Of a stretch of 64,000 nucleotides of DNA, positions 37,607 through 49,399 are shown piece by piece. Position 1 is the first letter of the stretch, and the number at the start of each line of letters is the position of its first letter. Both the position numbers and the translations under genes were made by a program. The stretch comes from Neospora caninum Liverpool (Eukaryota > Apicomplexa > Conoidasida > Eucoccidiorida > Sarcocystidae), in contig NC_018396.1 in NCBI RefSeq assembly GCF_000208865.1, forward strand, positions 1,946,630 through 2,010,629, written 5' to 3'. The notes under the pieces were generated by a model, which searched no databases, was not told where the DNA came from, and worked only from the letters and a program-made list of their open reading frames with translations.

Positions 37607-38347
37607 CTATGCTCCTTTGGCTTCTTCCGCAGTCGGTTGTGTCGCTTCTTCCACCGTTGGATGATTCGCTTCCTCCGCAGTCGGTTGCGTCACTTCTTCC
37701 ACCGTTGGATGATTCGCTTCTTCCGCAGTCGGTTGTGTCGCTTCTTCCACCGTTGGATGATTCGCTTCCTCCGCAGTCGGTTGCGCCACTTCTTCCACCG
37801 TTGGATGATTCGCTTCCTCCGCAGTCGGTTGCGTCACTTCTTCCACCGTTGGATGATTCGCTTCTTCCGCAGTCGGTTGTGTCACTTCTTCCGCAGTCGG
37901 TTGTGTCACTTCTTCCGCAGTCGGTTGTGTCACTTCTTCCGCAGTCGGTTGTGTCGCTCCTTCCGCAGTCGGTTGTGTCGCTTCTTCAGCAGTCGGTTGT
38001 GTCGCTCCTTCCGCAGTCGGTTGTGTCGCTTCTTCCGCAGTGGGCTGTGTCACTTCTTCGGTCGTTGGCGGGTTTTCATTTCCAGCGCCTAGTGTCTCCC
38101 CTTCGACAGCTGTTTCGTTCTCTGGTTTGCCTTGATCTGCGCCATGCTCGTCCTCACGAACTTGCTCCTTTCCACCGACGCCGGCCTCCCCGTCAGCTGG
38201 TGCGACGTCTCCATGCGAACTCGTCGCCTCCGCGCCGGCAGCCTCGCCGTCGCCCGTTGGCTCTGCATCTATGGACACGCGTGACTCTTCGGGTCTGCCT
38301 GGCTCCTTCGCTCCTTTCTTGTGGTAACAGGAGAAAAGCCCGACCAT
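37607..38347 (-). CDS. Acidic tandem-repeat protein (EEATQPTA / EEANHPTV repeats)
   Basis: 246 codons starting MVGLFSCYHKKGAKEPG in the context CACAAAATGG, very close to the coccidian start consensus. The N-terminus has a cysteine near the end (GLFSCY), a possible palmitoylation site, and a basic KK pair. Residues ~20-90 are acidic and Gly/Ala-rich. From about residue 95 to the end the protein is tandem octapeptides, EE(A/V)TQPTA and EEANHPTV, often alternating as 16-residue units, ending EEAKGA. There are no membrane helices. Repeats of this sort, rich in E, P, T and V, occur in coccidian pellicle, dense-granule and surface-associated proteins, but no specific family is recognisable. The frame is open upstream (SDLKAELQKIKHK before the ATG) behind a possible acceptor, so a longer N-terminus is an alternative. 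An antisense frame exists only as the mirror of the repeats. Confidence 0.65.
   Translation of the reverse strand: MVGLFSCYHKKGAKEPGRPEESRVSIDAEPTGDGEAAGAEATSSHGDVAPADGEAGVGGKEQVREDEHGADQGKPENETAVEGETLGAGNENPPTTEEVTQPTAEEATQPTAEGATQPTAEEATQPTAEGATQPTAEEVTQPTAEEVTQPTAEEVTQPTAEEANHPTVEEVTQPTAEEANHPTVEEVAQPTAEEANHPTVEEATQPTAEEANHPTVEEVTQPTAEEANHPTVEEATQPTAEEAKGA
37620..38060. repeat. Coding minisatellite, 24-base and 48-base units
   Basis: Tandem units on the plus strand resembling CTTCTTCCGCAGTCGGTTGTGT... and its variant with TTCCACCGTTGGATGATTCG. All keep the minus-strand reading frame. Copies at the left are 48-base composites and those at the right mostly 24-base units, suggesting expansion in two modes. 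Confidence 0.9.
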
Positions 38348-38689
38348 TTTGTGCTTGATCTTCTGCAACTCAGCTTTCAGATCAGAACGAACCGCTGAAC
38401 AGCAGACAAAAACAACGCTGAGAGAGAGTTCTCTGCACGACCTGTACGTTTTCTCGCGCCGGATATTGAATATGACTCCAGTTATGTGATACAGACCCCC
38501 GACCATCGCCTCCGTTCGTCATTAGCTGACGAGGTGCGTCGAGCATCCCTTGACGGCCACCAGCGCACAACTGTAATTTTCTGCATCAGCGCCAAGGTTG
38601 TGACCCGCGGTGCGTGGCACTGCCTCCGGCTAGGCTTAAGAAGAGAGCTGCACAGAAGCCGTGCTTTCTGACCGTCACGCATGCTTCTC
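38348..38689. other. Short same-strand intergenic gap
   Basis: 340 bases between the stop of the three-exon gene (38690) and the start of the tandem-repeat gene (38347), both on the minus strand. It must contain the 3' end of the first and the promoter or 5' leader of the second. The frame through 38348-38506 stays open on the minus strand and could be a 5' exon of the repeat gene. Confidence 0.4.
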
Positions 38690-40309
38690 TCACTCTGTCG
38701 CCTCAACACGCGCAGTCACACACATGTCTCTACACAGATCTAAGAAACGTCTCTTTGAAGCGGTTCCGCTGAAGCGCGCGTGCAACGCCTTACCGGAACC
38801 GCGTGGCGGCTTTGCGCTGCCCGCGCTCTCGACTACCGCGACTGCTGCTACCACCGCGACGCCTTCTTCGGGAGCGTCTTTGTCTTCTTTTGCTTCTTGT
38901 TCATGTTCGGAGTGCTCAGACACTGTACTTTGCGTGACTGTGCCGTGCGAACGCCCGTCTTCACACTTCGTCTCGGAGGCTTCAGCGCAAGTTGCCACTG
39001 CGACAGCGGCCTCGGCGACCTCTTCTTCACCTTGGGCGTTTTGCTCCTCCGAAGTCACCTCGCCGTTCGGGACTTGTTCAGACGCCAGCTCTGTCGCCGC
39101 AGCAACGGCTGGGACCCCTCCGTGCATCAACAACTCCTTCTCGCGCGCCTTCTTAGCCTGTTGCTCGATCTCTTCGCGGGCAGACAGCTTGGCTGCGTTG
39201 GACCGAACTGCGTCTGCCACGATGGAGCCGGCCTCCTGAGGCCGGACTGGGCCGGCAGGCGTCGTTATGCCCCACTTTTTCCCTGCAGAAAAAATGGGAA
39301 GCAGCGTTCTCACTGAGGTTCTTTGATCCTCAAAAACAGGTCTCAGCCTACGCCGCGTGCTGACTTCTGAAAACTCAAGACTCCCTTCTCCGGTCGAAAA
39401 AGTACGCTTGTTGAGCAAATGCTCCCGGTCTCACGGGTCCCCCCCCGAGCGTCCACGATGGCCGCATGTTCACACACTGAACCGCGATAATAGGTACGGG
39501 CCCCGAACCTTACCCGTATACGGCTTCTTCGCCTTCTCAGCCTCCAGCTCTTTTTGGTGCTGCTTGCGTTCCTCTTCTCGCCTTTTCTCCAAATCTCTGA
39601 ACTTGTTAAGTCCCGTCATCTTGTCTAAATGTCCACGGTCAACTTCGAAGTCGACCGACCCTCGCGCGCTCCTCCCACCGTTCGTCTCCTCGCCACTCTT
39701 CTCTTCTTCTGCGGACGGTTTGTGTTCATCCTTGCTCTTTTCCTCCTTTTTCTCTTCGTCTGGTAACAACGGACAAGCACAGGATCCGCGCGGGGTTCTT
39801 AGACCAACGTTGAACGGCGTTTCTCCGCGCAACACTACCGGTTTGCCGGATTTTAAGGTGTTGAAAGTCAGAAAAAAGATCTTGTACGCGCAAGACAACT
39901 CATAGACACGCGGTAGCCGGGCCATTCAGGATCCTTCAAAATCACGCCCTCTCTGTGGATGCAATCTGTGCGACGTTCTGCGTCACGCCGAAATCAGCCC
40001 ACCACCGCGTTCAGAACAGTCAGGCCTGCGAACCCCCGGAAAAAGACTACATATACCCAAGACTCTTCTAACGCCGATGAACGTACGGATTCCCCGACGC
40101 GGTTCCGCCTTAACAAAACCCCCAGAGTTGATACTGGAAGGCTGGAAGTCGAGCGACACGCGGACTGGTAGCCTTGTTCTCTCGAAGCAGAGAGGACGCA
40201 ACTTACCGAGCTCGCCCGCGCCTTCCTCCAACCCGGAAAGGATATCGTCGGCGCATATTCTGTCGAAGAGCCCCTCCCCTCCGAGGTCAGCAAGTAAATC
40301 GGTGCTCAT
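38690..40309 (-). CDS. Three-exon charged protein of unknown function, 338 residues
   Basis: Exons 40309-40207, 39834-39514 and 39282-38690 join with matching phase-1 junctions, with strong donors (GTAAGT, GTAAGG) and an acceptor TTTTCTGCAG. The start is MSTDLLADLGGEGLFDRICA. The second junction region reads ELVLRGETPFNVGLRTPRG. A Lys/Glu-rich stretch follows, then DKMTGLNKFRDLEKRREEER, a short helical segment, then PYTGKKWGITTPAGPVRP across intron 2. The C-terminal half is a low-complexity acidic Ala/Val/Glu region with coil-forming stretches (REEIEQQAKKAREKELL) and a basic end. I do not recognise a family. The block LRGETPFNVGLRTPRG and the block GKKWGITTPAGPV are the parts most likely to be conserved. 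It lies head to tail with the repeat-protein gene downstream. Confidence 0.75.
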
Positions 40310-43300
40310 GGTGGTCGGCCGATTGATTGGAACCAAGTTGAGGCACAGAAAACGACCGACGAACAGTGTCGCCTTCGCGGCTTCGAACCGTCTGTCGCGG
40401 GGGGTCGGGAACCGGACCACGCTTTTGACTAGAAAAAATCCTGTGGTTTCCTCACAGTGCACCAAAACAAAAAGAAAGCTATGCGGCAGCTCCGCATCAA
40501 CGACTTAGCTGAGTCTTCCCCGGGATTTCCGAAGAGAAGTGGTCCGGCTAGCCTGTGAGGGAGGCGGAACCACAACTAGCGGAAGAGAAGCAAATTCCGC
40601 GAAAACGGACCTAAAGTCGTTCGAAGAACTGAAGCTTTACAGAGAACTAGCTAAATGGGAAGACGTTCATCTTCCCAAGCAGGCGATGTTTCCACGTGAA
40701 CCACCGCCGTCGCTAAAGCCGAAGACCCGACCGTTTCCCTCGCTGCGTGAACCCCGCCAGTCAAGTATACTGGCATGGGTAGTACGCATGCGGGCCACGG
40801 GGCGTCTCCGAAGTCCGAAAGAGAGGGGCGAAGGGCGAGCGCAGCGATCTGCGATCCAGTGTGTTCTTTCTGCTTTGAAAATGGCTCTTTCTAAAGCCCG
40901 GGCTCTGCCCTGTGAGAGCGAAGTCGAGGATCCGTCTTGTTGATGCCACAGTCGACTGTTGAGTTTTTGACGCGATTTTAGACACACTTTCACCCGACCT
41001 TTTTCCACTTCGCCACTATCTGGCGATGACGCCGAACGGCGCTGAACTCAAAAGGCGTCAAGCTTCAACACTGTGCACCAGTCGGAGACTCCCGTCACAC
41101 ATACTCTCCAGATTCCCTTGGTCGCAGCCGACAGGTACACAACAAATTCGACCGCGGAATTACCGAAGCGAGACCCGATATCTTCAATCGCAGTCCTTTA
41201 TTAGGCAGTGTGCAGCCGTGACTGCAAAGATGCACTTTCCGGCAGAGGGATAGTGAAAGGACATAATTAATCCTTGTACGGTTTGTACCTACTTGTCTCC
41301 TCAGTTTAAGTTAAGGAGTCCTTTGTTTACAGCTAGTACCGTTACATTCAGGAGCATACCGTTATATTCGATTAACCCAATGGCCAACGATGTCGGCGAC
41401 TCGGCACACGTGCACACGCAGCTTCACAAGGATTGTGGCCGGTGTGGGACAACACACTGTTGCATAGCGATATACTGACGCCGGACTGGTCACTCATCAG
41501 CGCAACTTTTGGACTCGTCCGGAGGGAAGTCTCCGAACCACCCAGCACGCTTGTGGCAACTTTCCAGTCAGTATTTCACAGAAGCTACGCCTGGTGTTGT
41601 CAGTGTACAGGATATCGGAAGATATTAGGTGGGGGTCTGTGTGTTTACGTGTGCCCAATTAATACGCTCGCTGCGTGGAAGGGTGGATACACAACGGGGT
41701 TGAAGACTCCGCCGTGGAAGTGTGCAGACTCTTCACCACACGCCTACTTTTCGGCGGGACGGCATTTGACTGTAAGCTTTCTGCGCAAGTGAATCCGCGC
41801 TGGTTTTTGTGTGAACGGCACCGTGATAGTGTGGGTTTCCAACGTGTGTTTACCGAACTGTCGATCCACACACAGCGACCGTTCGCCGTGAACCAGTCAC
41901 AGCTGTACAGGCTTCCCAACAGCACACATGCGTTTGGGTGCATCTAGGTAAAACATGGTGCACATCTATAATTTTCAGTTGGATCTATTCCACTCCTGTG
42001 GCGCAGTTACATCAGTCCGGCTCGCCGTTCCGGGTCTGGAGGCGCTCGGACGCCACAAAGAAGAACCCGTTGACTCGACGAAAGCGTCTGAACAAAAGGA
42101 ACGGTCTTGCTGCAGATCGACCGGGCTCCGTCCCTCAGTGCACGACAAAGCTTGACGCGGTTCAGCGCCGCGATACAGTTCCACCAAGGAGGATCGCGGT
42201 CGTTCGCCACAAAACCTCTCCGAAGCTGGCCGACCACGCCCGTGGCATCGACAGGGACGCGACACCCGCGATGCAGTTTTTCATGTCGAGAGCGAGAAAA
42301 TCATATGAAAAGGACCGACCACGGGCAACAATCGCCGGCAAAGCACTCGCACCCGAAAGACAACGATATAATCCCTTTGTAGACAGAGTCTTTAGAAGAG
42401 GCAGACGCCTGGAGACCATGCAGTCATCGGCAAGAATCGCCCAGTTACCGGATGAAGCGCGAAAACACACCGCAAGAACAAAACTAATCAACAAGGAGGC
42501 AAATGGCCGGAGGCGCATCGCAGGTCGCGGGATCGGCCCGACCTAAAACGCGTCCTCGAGGTGTTTTTGTGCGGTCTGACGGGGGTTTTTTGCCCCATGC
42601 CGAAACGCTTAGGAACACGGATACGAAGCGGGTTCCTCTTACCACACTGGCCGACAGATTCTTCCCCTGAACATACACAACGGTTTAGGGTCCATTAAAA
42701 AACACGGCAGCTCCACAAAGGTTAATGAAACAATTTCCCCCCGCACCCATTCAAACACCATAGACCGCTGACCCACACCTGAGAGACAACCGAGCGCGTT
42801 TACCGCTTCCTAGACAACCCTTGTGCACAAACAAGTACAAAAGAAAAAGGTGGACTGTTGAGAGTGGGATCGTTATCGGAATGCAGAACTTCGTAATCTG
42901 CAAAAGATGGCGCCCCACGGATCCCACTGCACGAACCACGTGTTGAACCACCCCGCCGGGACCGCAGACGGGTCGTCGTGTGGCCAGGCTCCCAACGTGG
43001 TCTGGAGAATCGCTCAGGCAAGAGCTCTCCCACCCACACGACCCCCGTCGCTCTGTTAGTGCTCAGCTGCGGGAGTGTCGTTGGTAGCCCGTGGTGGCGA
43101 TGTGTGTCCATTACGCCAAGAAACCGAAAAACATAAAACCGGGTCGACGCAGACGGGAAGAAGCGCTGGCTGTGAATCCTCGTCTTTGCCCTTCACAACA
43201 TGGACCTTCGGAGTTCGTACGCGAAGGAAACGGTCCTTTTCCCCTCACGATTATCGGAGGCGAAGAGTCACCCATCGACCCACACCGGCTCGCTTCAAAA

Positions 43301-43959
43301 AATAGAACCACGATATCGTTATGTGCACTGCCTTTGTCTCAGACGAGTCCGCATTCTTTTCCGACCGACTCGGGTCCTCGCCTTTTCTACCTAGCACATG
43401 CAGCTTCCCGGTTGCCCGCCCCCTTCCTCGAAGAATTTGCAGCGCCTGCCCACACATCCCCGACACAAGCTGGAAGAAAGAACGCGTCGCGTTCGTGTCT
43501 TTGCTGCGGGAATTGACTGGGCCTTCGTTTTTGCACGCCCTTTCAAACTAAAAAACTGCAAAAACGCTCCTAAACACTCCGTCTAGGCACTCCCGCCAAA
43601 CCAGAGTTTCCTCGGAGAGTCGCATTTGACCTGCCACGCATACCGCAATTCGCCCATCGGTTCACCCATCGGACCGTACGTAGGAGAGGCTGCGTCCTGT
43701 GTCTGTACACGGCGTCGCACCCTTCCTGTTTACCCCGCTGTCGTTCATGCCGCTTTTCCTCCGGTTAAACGCGTGATGCAGAGCTCGAGCAAATGAGCGT
43801 TGCTTGCAGGGCTGCTAATGCCGCCGGGACGCGCGCGCCCCTCGAGGTCGCCACGCGGAGATTTTCCCACGGAAGCGCATGCTTCGCCCCACCCCAAAAT
43901 TCCTTCCGGAGCACAGGACTATCACGCGGACGCGCAAGCATGCACTCGGCCGATGGGGC
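40310..43959. other. 3.6-kb intergenic region upstream of the three-exon gene
   Basis: Between the start of the three-exon gene (minus, 40309) and the stop of the ZIP transporter (minus, 43960). It holds the former's promoter and the latter's 3' end. Overlapping frames on both strands occur at 41938-42546 (plus, very basic) and 42162-42518 (minus, beginning with a signal-peptide-like MRLRPFASLLISFVLAVCF). Neither has supporting splice sites or a known family, so neither is called. Confidence 0.45.
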
Positions 43960-46900
43960 CTACCCGTGATGGCGAGAATGATCGTGCATCTCGTGGGAAT
44001 GAGCCTCATGCGCGCCATGCCCATGGTCAGAGTGGTTGTGGCCGCAGAAAGGAGTGTGAATGAGGTCCAGCCCAAACAGCACGCCGAGCCCAACGATGAA
44101 GGCCAGGAGCTTGACGACGCGCTTTCCGCAGGAGCAACTTCCAGAGAATTCCGAGAGCATCTGAGCGCCCACAGGTTTCACACGCGGCTCGCTGTAGCGT
44201 CGACGAGGAACAGACCTGAGCGACGCCCTCACGCGGGATGCGAGAATGGCGATACAGAATTAGCGTTCACATGAGCTGAAGCGAGGGAAGCGAAACAACC
44301 TAGACAGGAACGGGGGCCGACACACGGGAACCACCGACAATGACGCAGCCTTACCTCATTTGTTGCGTAGAGAATTGCGCCGACAGCCAAAGCGTTGAAC
44401 ACACCTGAGACTGCCGTGCCTGCACAGACAGCGGGGAGGGAAACGTCCTCGTGGAATTTGAGTGCCTCAAGCCGCATTCCTGGAAATCGACGGATGAGGC
44501 AAAAAGCTGGACCGCAGAGCTTCTCGGACGGAGAAACACACGCGCACCTAGGTTTGGATTACGCCCAACACCCCGCCGTGACTTACCACCAGTCGCTGCG
44601 AAAACCCCCACCAAGATGCCCAGGGGGGAAGCAAGAATAAAGGCCGCCAACATGACGACGAAAGGCACCGTGCTCTGACGAAAAAGAACAGAACAAAAAG
44701 GCAAGGCGAAACGAGGAAGTAAGACAAGGAACGAAAGCAGGTCACACACAAATTCGCGCCTCGCACGACCCAAAACACTGTTGAGCAGTCAACCCAAGAA
44801 GAGCAGCTATTGAGGACTGACGCACACCAGTCAAACTGTATCAGCAGATATTTTTTTTGCGCCGAGGCCAGACTGGCTGTACTTTTGAGTCGCTTTACTC
44901 GATAGTTGCAAACTGACAAGCGGCTTCTGCATCTCTCTCCAAGAGTTCAAAATGTGTCGAAACAGTTTCAGATCTTTGAAGACAATCGATATTTTGATTG
45001 ACTGGAAACGTTGTTGTATTAACTAGCAAACGGCTGAAACAGTTTTTTTTTCGCAGAAAAGTAGGTCATGAAATATCGCAAAAACTCCGTTAAGTTTATA
45101 CACAGTATCCACCATACACTTGAAAAATGGTGTATTTGTACGCTTCAGTGTAACGTGAAACAGTAGAGTTCCACTGAACGTTTACATGAATATCATTTTC
45201 GATTCGACTCAGCGTGCCTTCCGCCAATACGTCCTACGAAGCACACACGAGCGACTGCGCTGCTTCGGGACCAATGCGGAGTGTTACGAGTTTCACGGAA
45301 AGATTCGCCCCGCCCGCGTCCACACTGCCAGGCAGGAAACGCTACATCTGGTTGGCGCACGAACCCCCGAAGCACCCACTGCATGCGAAACTCTCCTGTG
45401 CGTCTTCTGCACAGCTCGCAGCCTCACCATGTTCATTTTCAGAACTGCCGACGCAACTGCGACTGCCTCTGCTCCCTTGTGTCCAAGAATGGCGAGCGTG
45501 GCAATCCAGACATTTTGGCTACTCTGCGTTGTGCCGAGAATAATCCCTGACGGAAAAAAAGGACAAAGGGACAGGGAGACGGTCGCTCGAAAGGCGATGG
45601 GCAGAGCCTCGTTAGAGAACGCCGAAATTACCGCACGCGTGCCTACGGGTAGAGGCCGCTCAGTGCGTTCTGACGGCATGCCGTCACCATTTCCCTGTGC
45701 CTCGCCGTTGTTCTTCGGAGATCGCGTTCACCTCAGAACCAAACACTGGACGGGTCTCAAGTCCCGCTGCCGGACCGAGCTGGACGGAGAGCCCCGCTGG
45801 CCTCTGCGACACCGACAGGCGGCGACACCGATACGCGCTTCTCCCACCCACAGTTTGTGTTGGCGCCTGTTTTTTCGACGGATCTGGACGGACTCTGGAC
45901 GGACTCCGTTCGCGTGCACTCTACGGTCAACACGCGACGCCACATGCAGCGACGCCACATGCAGCGACGCGACATGCAGCGACGCCACATGCAGCGACGC
46001 CACATGCAGCGACGCCACATGCAGCGACGCCACATGCAGCGACGCCGCATGCAGCGCCTCCGCCTGTCTGTTCCTCGCCACGCTCGCGTCGAATCGCTCT
46101 GTACAGTTGGACTGAGGCGCGTTCACTCTCCCTATTCTTTTCTGAGACACGAGGCCGCCGCCGACGCACCTTCAAAGATGGCGTGGACGCCCAGCGCGAC
46201 TGCGAGAGAGATCTTGGCGCTGTCGATGCTCGCGCAGCACATCTGAAGCCGCTGGATCTTTCTTTTCCCGAGCGCGTTTGCGCCCGCGCTCCGACCAACT
46301 TCCTCGTGACGGTGCAACAGCGCGCCAGGGCCAGCCTTGCCGCGGGCGAACCTGCCGCATTTGTCTCCGGGGTAGGGCCCCGGCCCGCCGGACGACGGCG
46401 CCTGACTGGGGGGGATCAAGTCGTCAACTGGTTTGTAGAAACAGTTGGACTCCTCGGCCTGGGAAGGAAAACCTGAGGCAAGCGGATTCGACAGGTTGCT
46501 TCCGCGGCGTTCCAGAGACTCGCAGGCGCTGCCATCGCTGCAAAGCCGGTCCGGCTGTCTTCCGCCGAGGTTGTCTCCGCCCTGAGAAAAAAAGGAAAAG
46601 AACCCGCGATTCGAAAGGCGCTCCAAACAGGAGGCGACGACACCGCGCGAAACAACTCACTGGGTGGCGCAGCGAAAAGGCGTGGAACGCGCGAAAAATC
46701 GTCCGCGTCCGGATTTAGACTACCCAGCGAAAGGCTGGCCGAGAGCTGGGTCAAGTTGAACGAAACCGCAACGACAGCCACCCTCTGGGAGCCTTCGAAC
46801 CCCGCCACAGAACTGGACGCTTTTGAACACCCACGTTGCCGCGGACCTGCTCGCATTGTCGGGGTGCGACCGCGCAGCGAGTGCGAAACAAGCGGGAGAG

Positions 46901-49399
46901 CACGACGATGCGGACGGACCCGAGCAGATTCGAGAACGGCACGGGAATGCCGAAACAAAAGCTGTCGCAAGACGCTGACAGCTGAAAAGCGGACTGCCCC
47001 CGGCGCTGCCTCACCTGCACATTGACGCCTATAGACCCGGAGTGGATCCGGGAAGCGGAATCTGGGCAGTGCGAATGGCCATGGCAACATCTCGTCGCTC
47101 CCTCGCCGTTCGCGCCGCAGCATCCCCCCGCGTGGACGCAGTGGCCTTCGTCGGCGGCGCGTCGCGACCCCCTGCAGCCTGTCTTCTCGCCACAGCACTC
47201 CAGCGGCTTTCTACCCTCCGGCTCGCCCGACCGTGAGCGCTCTCTCTGAGAGCTGCAGGACTCCCGTTTGCGCGCTGAGGACGGCGACACGGGCGAAGGC
47301 GAGTCCGAGCGACTGGCTGCCACGTCCGGAGCCTCGAACGCTTTGGCGAACGCCACGCCGCAGATCTCCCCGTGCGTCGCAGCCCCGTCGGCCTCGGGGG
47401 TTCCCCGCGTTTTGCTTGCAGCTTTGCACCCGTCGTTGACGTGCGTCTGCGTGCCGGAGGAAGCGCCGTTCTCTTTTCCTGGAGAGACGATGGTGAGGTC
47501 GTCGACTGAGGGCGGCGTGGACGCAGGCGCGCTCGGCATGGCGAGGCTGAGCTCGACGCTTCCGCCTGCCGGCAACTCTCTCTCCCCAGACATGCCGTTC
47601 ACGGTGGTGATCGCCTCTAGGCAGTCGTCGCAGTCGGGGCAGTAGTTCGCCGTCGTGCACAAGACGTGGTGTTGGGCGTGTTGATGCGAGGAATGCGGCA
47701 GCGACCGCGGCGACGGCACGGGCGAGTGGCCGCCGAGAGCGCTGTCGGGAACGGCCACGACGAACGCACCAGGGGGACGCGTCGTCGGGGAACCCAGACT
47801 CAGAGAGCTGTCGTGGTGGCAGTCTGTGAAGAAAGAACTCGAGACGGCACAGCCGTCTGGAAAAAGTCCAAGGCCTCGCAGCGGCAATCCTACGTGCTAT
47901 CCTGTCTCTGTTTATTCGATATATGCGCTACACAGTTCTGGATCGTGGATCAGTTGCACGGAGACACGATCTACGTATAGAGTGATAATCGCAACACTCG
48001 GTCTAGCTCGGGAACACCCTTCCACACCAGAGACGTGCACACCTGAACCCGGAGATTATCGCTCAGCACGCATGGACCGGGGAGAAGGGAATGGAGACGC
48101 TTTGTGGGCTGACCAGGAAAGCCGGAATCGTTCATCCGCCAGGACACTTTGCAGGCGGGGGCGAATGCACTCGGTTCCAGGGCGACGCGGCGTTCGCGGT
48201 CGCCCTCGAGCCGCCGTTGTCAGGTTCACCTCTTTTGCCGAGTCGTGTCAAAACGTCTGTTTTTTTCAGAACTTACGCGAATGGCCGCCGCCGAGGAGAG
48301 TCTCGACGCCCAGCATGGCCGTGAACCCTACTGCAGCCAGCAGGTAGGCAATGTTGTAAGGATGGCTGTGGTGCGAGGAACCGCCCTCGAGAACCAGGAG
48401 AAAGCCACGCGCGTTCAGCTGGCTGACTGCTTCGGGGAGCACATGAATGAGCGCCAGGCCGAGAAAGGCGCCTGACAGACAGCGGAGAGGCAACGCAGCA
48501 CACCGAATCGGCTTATCCGAGTGCGTGGCAAAGACGTCGAAGCTCGAGTCAAGTGCACTGTCGCGCCTTTCCTCGGATAAGAAAGCGCCGCGCTGCCACG
48601 CCCCAAACCAAGCGCATGTGCGCGACGGTGTGTTCGCGCCGCAGACACTCGTTTGAGTAACGCACCACAGAATGTGTGCGCTGCGTTCAAACTTCGTACA
48701 CGACAGGGAGGTTTCCCCCGCGGAAACGCGCCTTCTGAATGGCCCAGGCACACACGAACAACCCGTCCTCGCACGGAAGTCGCGCTAGATCCAGGGGCAC
48801 CATAACGGCTCTCCGTGCGGCGTCGAGAACCTTCCACTTTGAGTGCCGACACAAGCAGCGAGCAACTTCTGTCCTCGTTTGAAAAAAGCCCGTCGGAGAC
48901 GGGCAGGACAAACAAAACTACTGCGAAAGTTGCAAAAGCCCCAGCTTCCCCGCCTGCGGGAGTTGGGTGCTCTCAGCAGTGCATGTGTCTGTACACACGA
49001 CGGCAGTGGATTCTGTAAGCGACACAAACGCTCTGCACAGATGCGCCGTGTCGCCCTCAAAGCGCCGTGCACGCTGCAAAGCGTTTCCCCCCGCCTTTTC
49101 ACAGTCTTTCTGGCGCCTTTTAAATCCCCCTTACCAGCGGCAAAGCAGTTGATGATGGACAGCAGCGCCTGAAAGACACGCAGGCGGCTGCCTTCGCGTC
49201 CTTTCCGGGAGTGTTTCCGAGCTTGTCTCGCAATGTACACAGGAATGAGACAGCACAACGCAGAGACGGCGATCATGAGAATCGCCGACAGAACTTTCGC
49301 TGCCCACAAAGGCAGGAATTCGTTTCCGTCATCGTGATCTTCCGCCTGATGGTCGTGGTGGTCGTGGACGGACTCCGTTCCCATCCAGCCTGGCGTCAT
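43960..49399 (-). CDS. ZIP-family divalent metal (zinc/iron) transporter with a long His/Cys-rich loop
   Basis: Eight exons join in phase to 717 codons: 49399-49135, 48471-48277, 47823-47015, 46581-46170, 45546-45428, 44674-44587, 44419-44355 and 44160-43960. Start MTPGWMGTESVHDHHDH has the context GGAAAATGA. Eight membrane helices are visible: residues ~31-56, 76-104 (with ALIHVLPEAV), 127-149, 540-562 (ALGVHAIFEG, the helix-4 metal-site signature), 571-595 (AILGHKGAEAVA, helix 5), 602-628, 632-651 (GAILYATNE) and 668-688. The HxxFEG and HK motifs are those that line the ZIP transport site. A loop of nearly 390 residues between helices 3 and 4 carries HCHHD, SSHQHAQHH, CPDCDDC, CCGEKTGC and CCHGHSHC. 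The C-terminus is another His-rich tail (GHNHSDHGHGAHEAHSH). ZIP proteins move zinc, iron or manganese into the cytosol; the exact metal and membrane cannot be told. The phase agreement of all seven junctions makes the model strong. Confidence 0.92.
45935..46058. repeat. 15-base minisatellite in a ZIP transporter intron
   Basis: About eight tandem copies of GACGCCACATGCAGC with one or two substitutions. It lies in the intron between ZIP exons 46581-46170 and 45546-45428. Because the unit is a multiple of three, it opens artificial frames on both strands. Confidence 0.9.

Noticed and set aside
37561..38358. 265-codon plus frame of Leu/Pro/Ser repeats
   Set aside because: Mirror image of the tandem-repeat gene on the minus strand; open only because the unit length is a multiple of three.
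42162..42518. 118-codon minus frame with a signal-peptide-like N-terminus
   Set aside because: It overlaps an equally long basic plus frame; neither has family resemblance or splice support.
41938..42546. 202-codon very basic plus frame
   Set aside because: Arg/Lys-rich composition typical of chance frames in this DNA, and it conflicts with the minus frame above.
45697..46476. Plus-strand frames of ATPHA repeats and minus-strand VASLH/RRCMW repeats
   Set aside because: They are translations of the intronic 15-base minisatellite and the antisense of ZIP exon 4.
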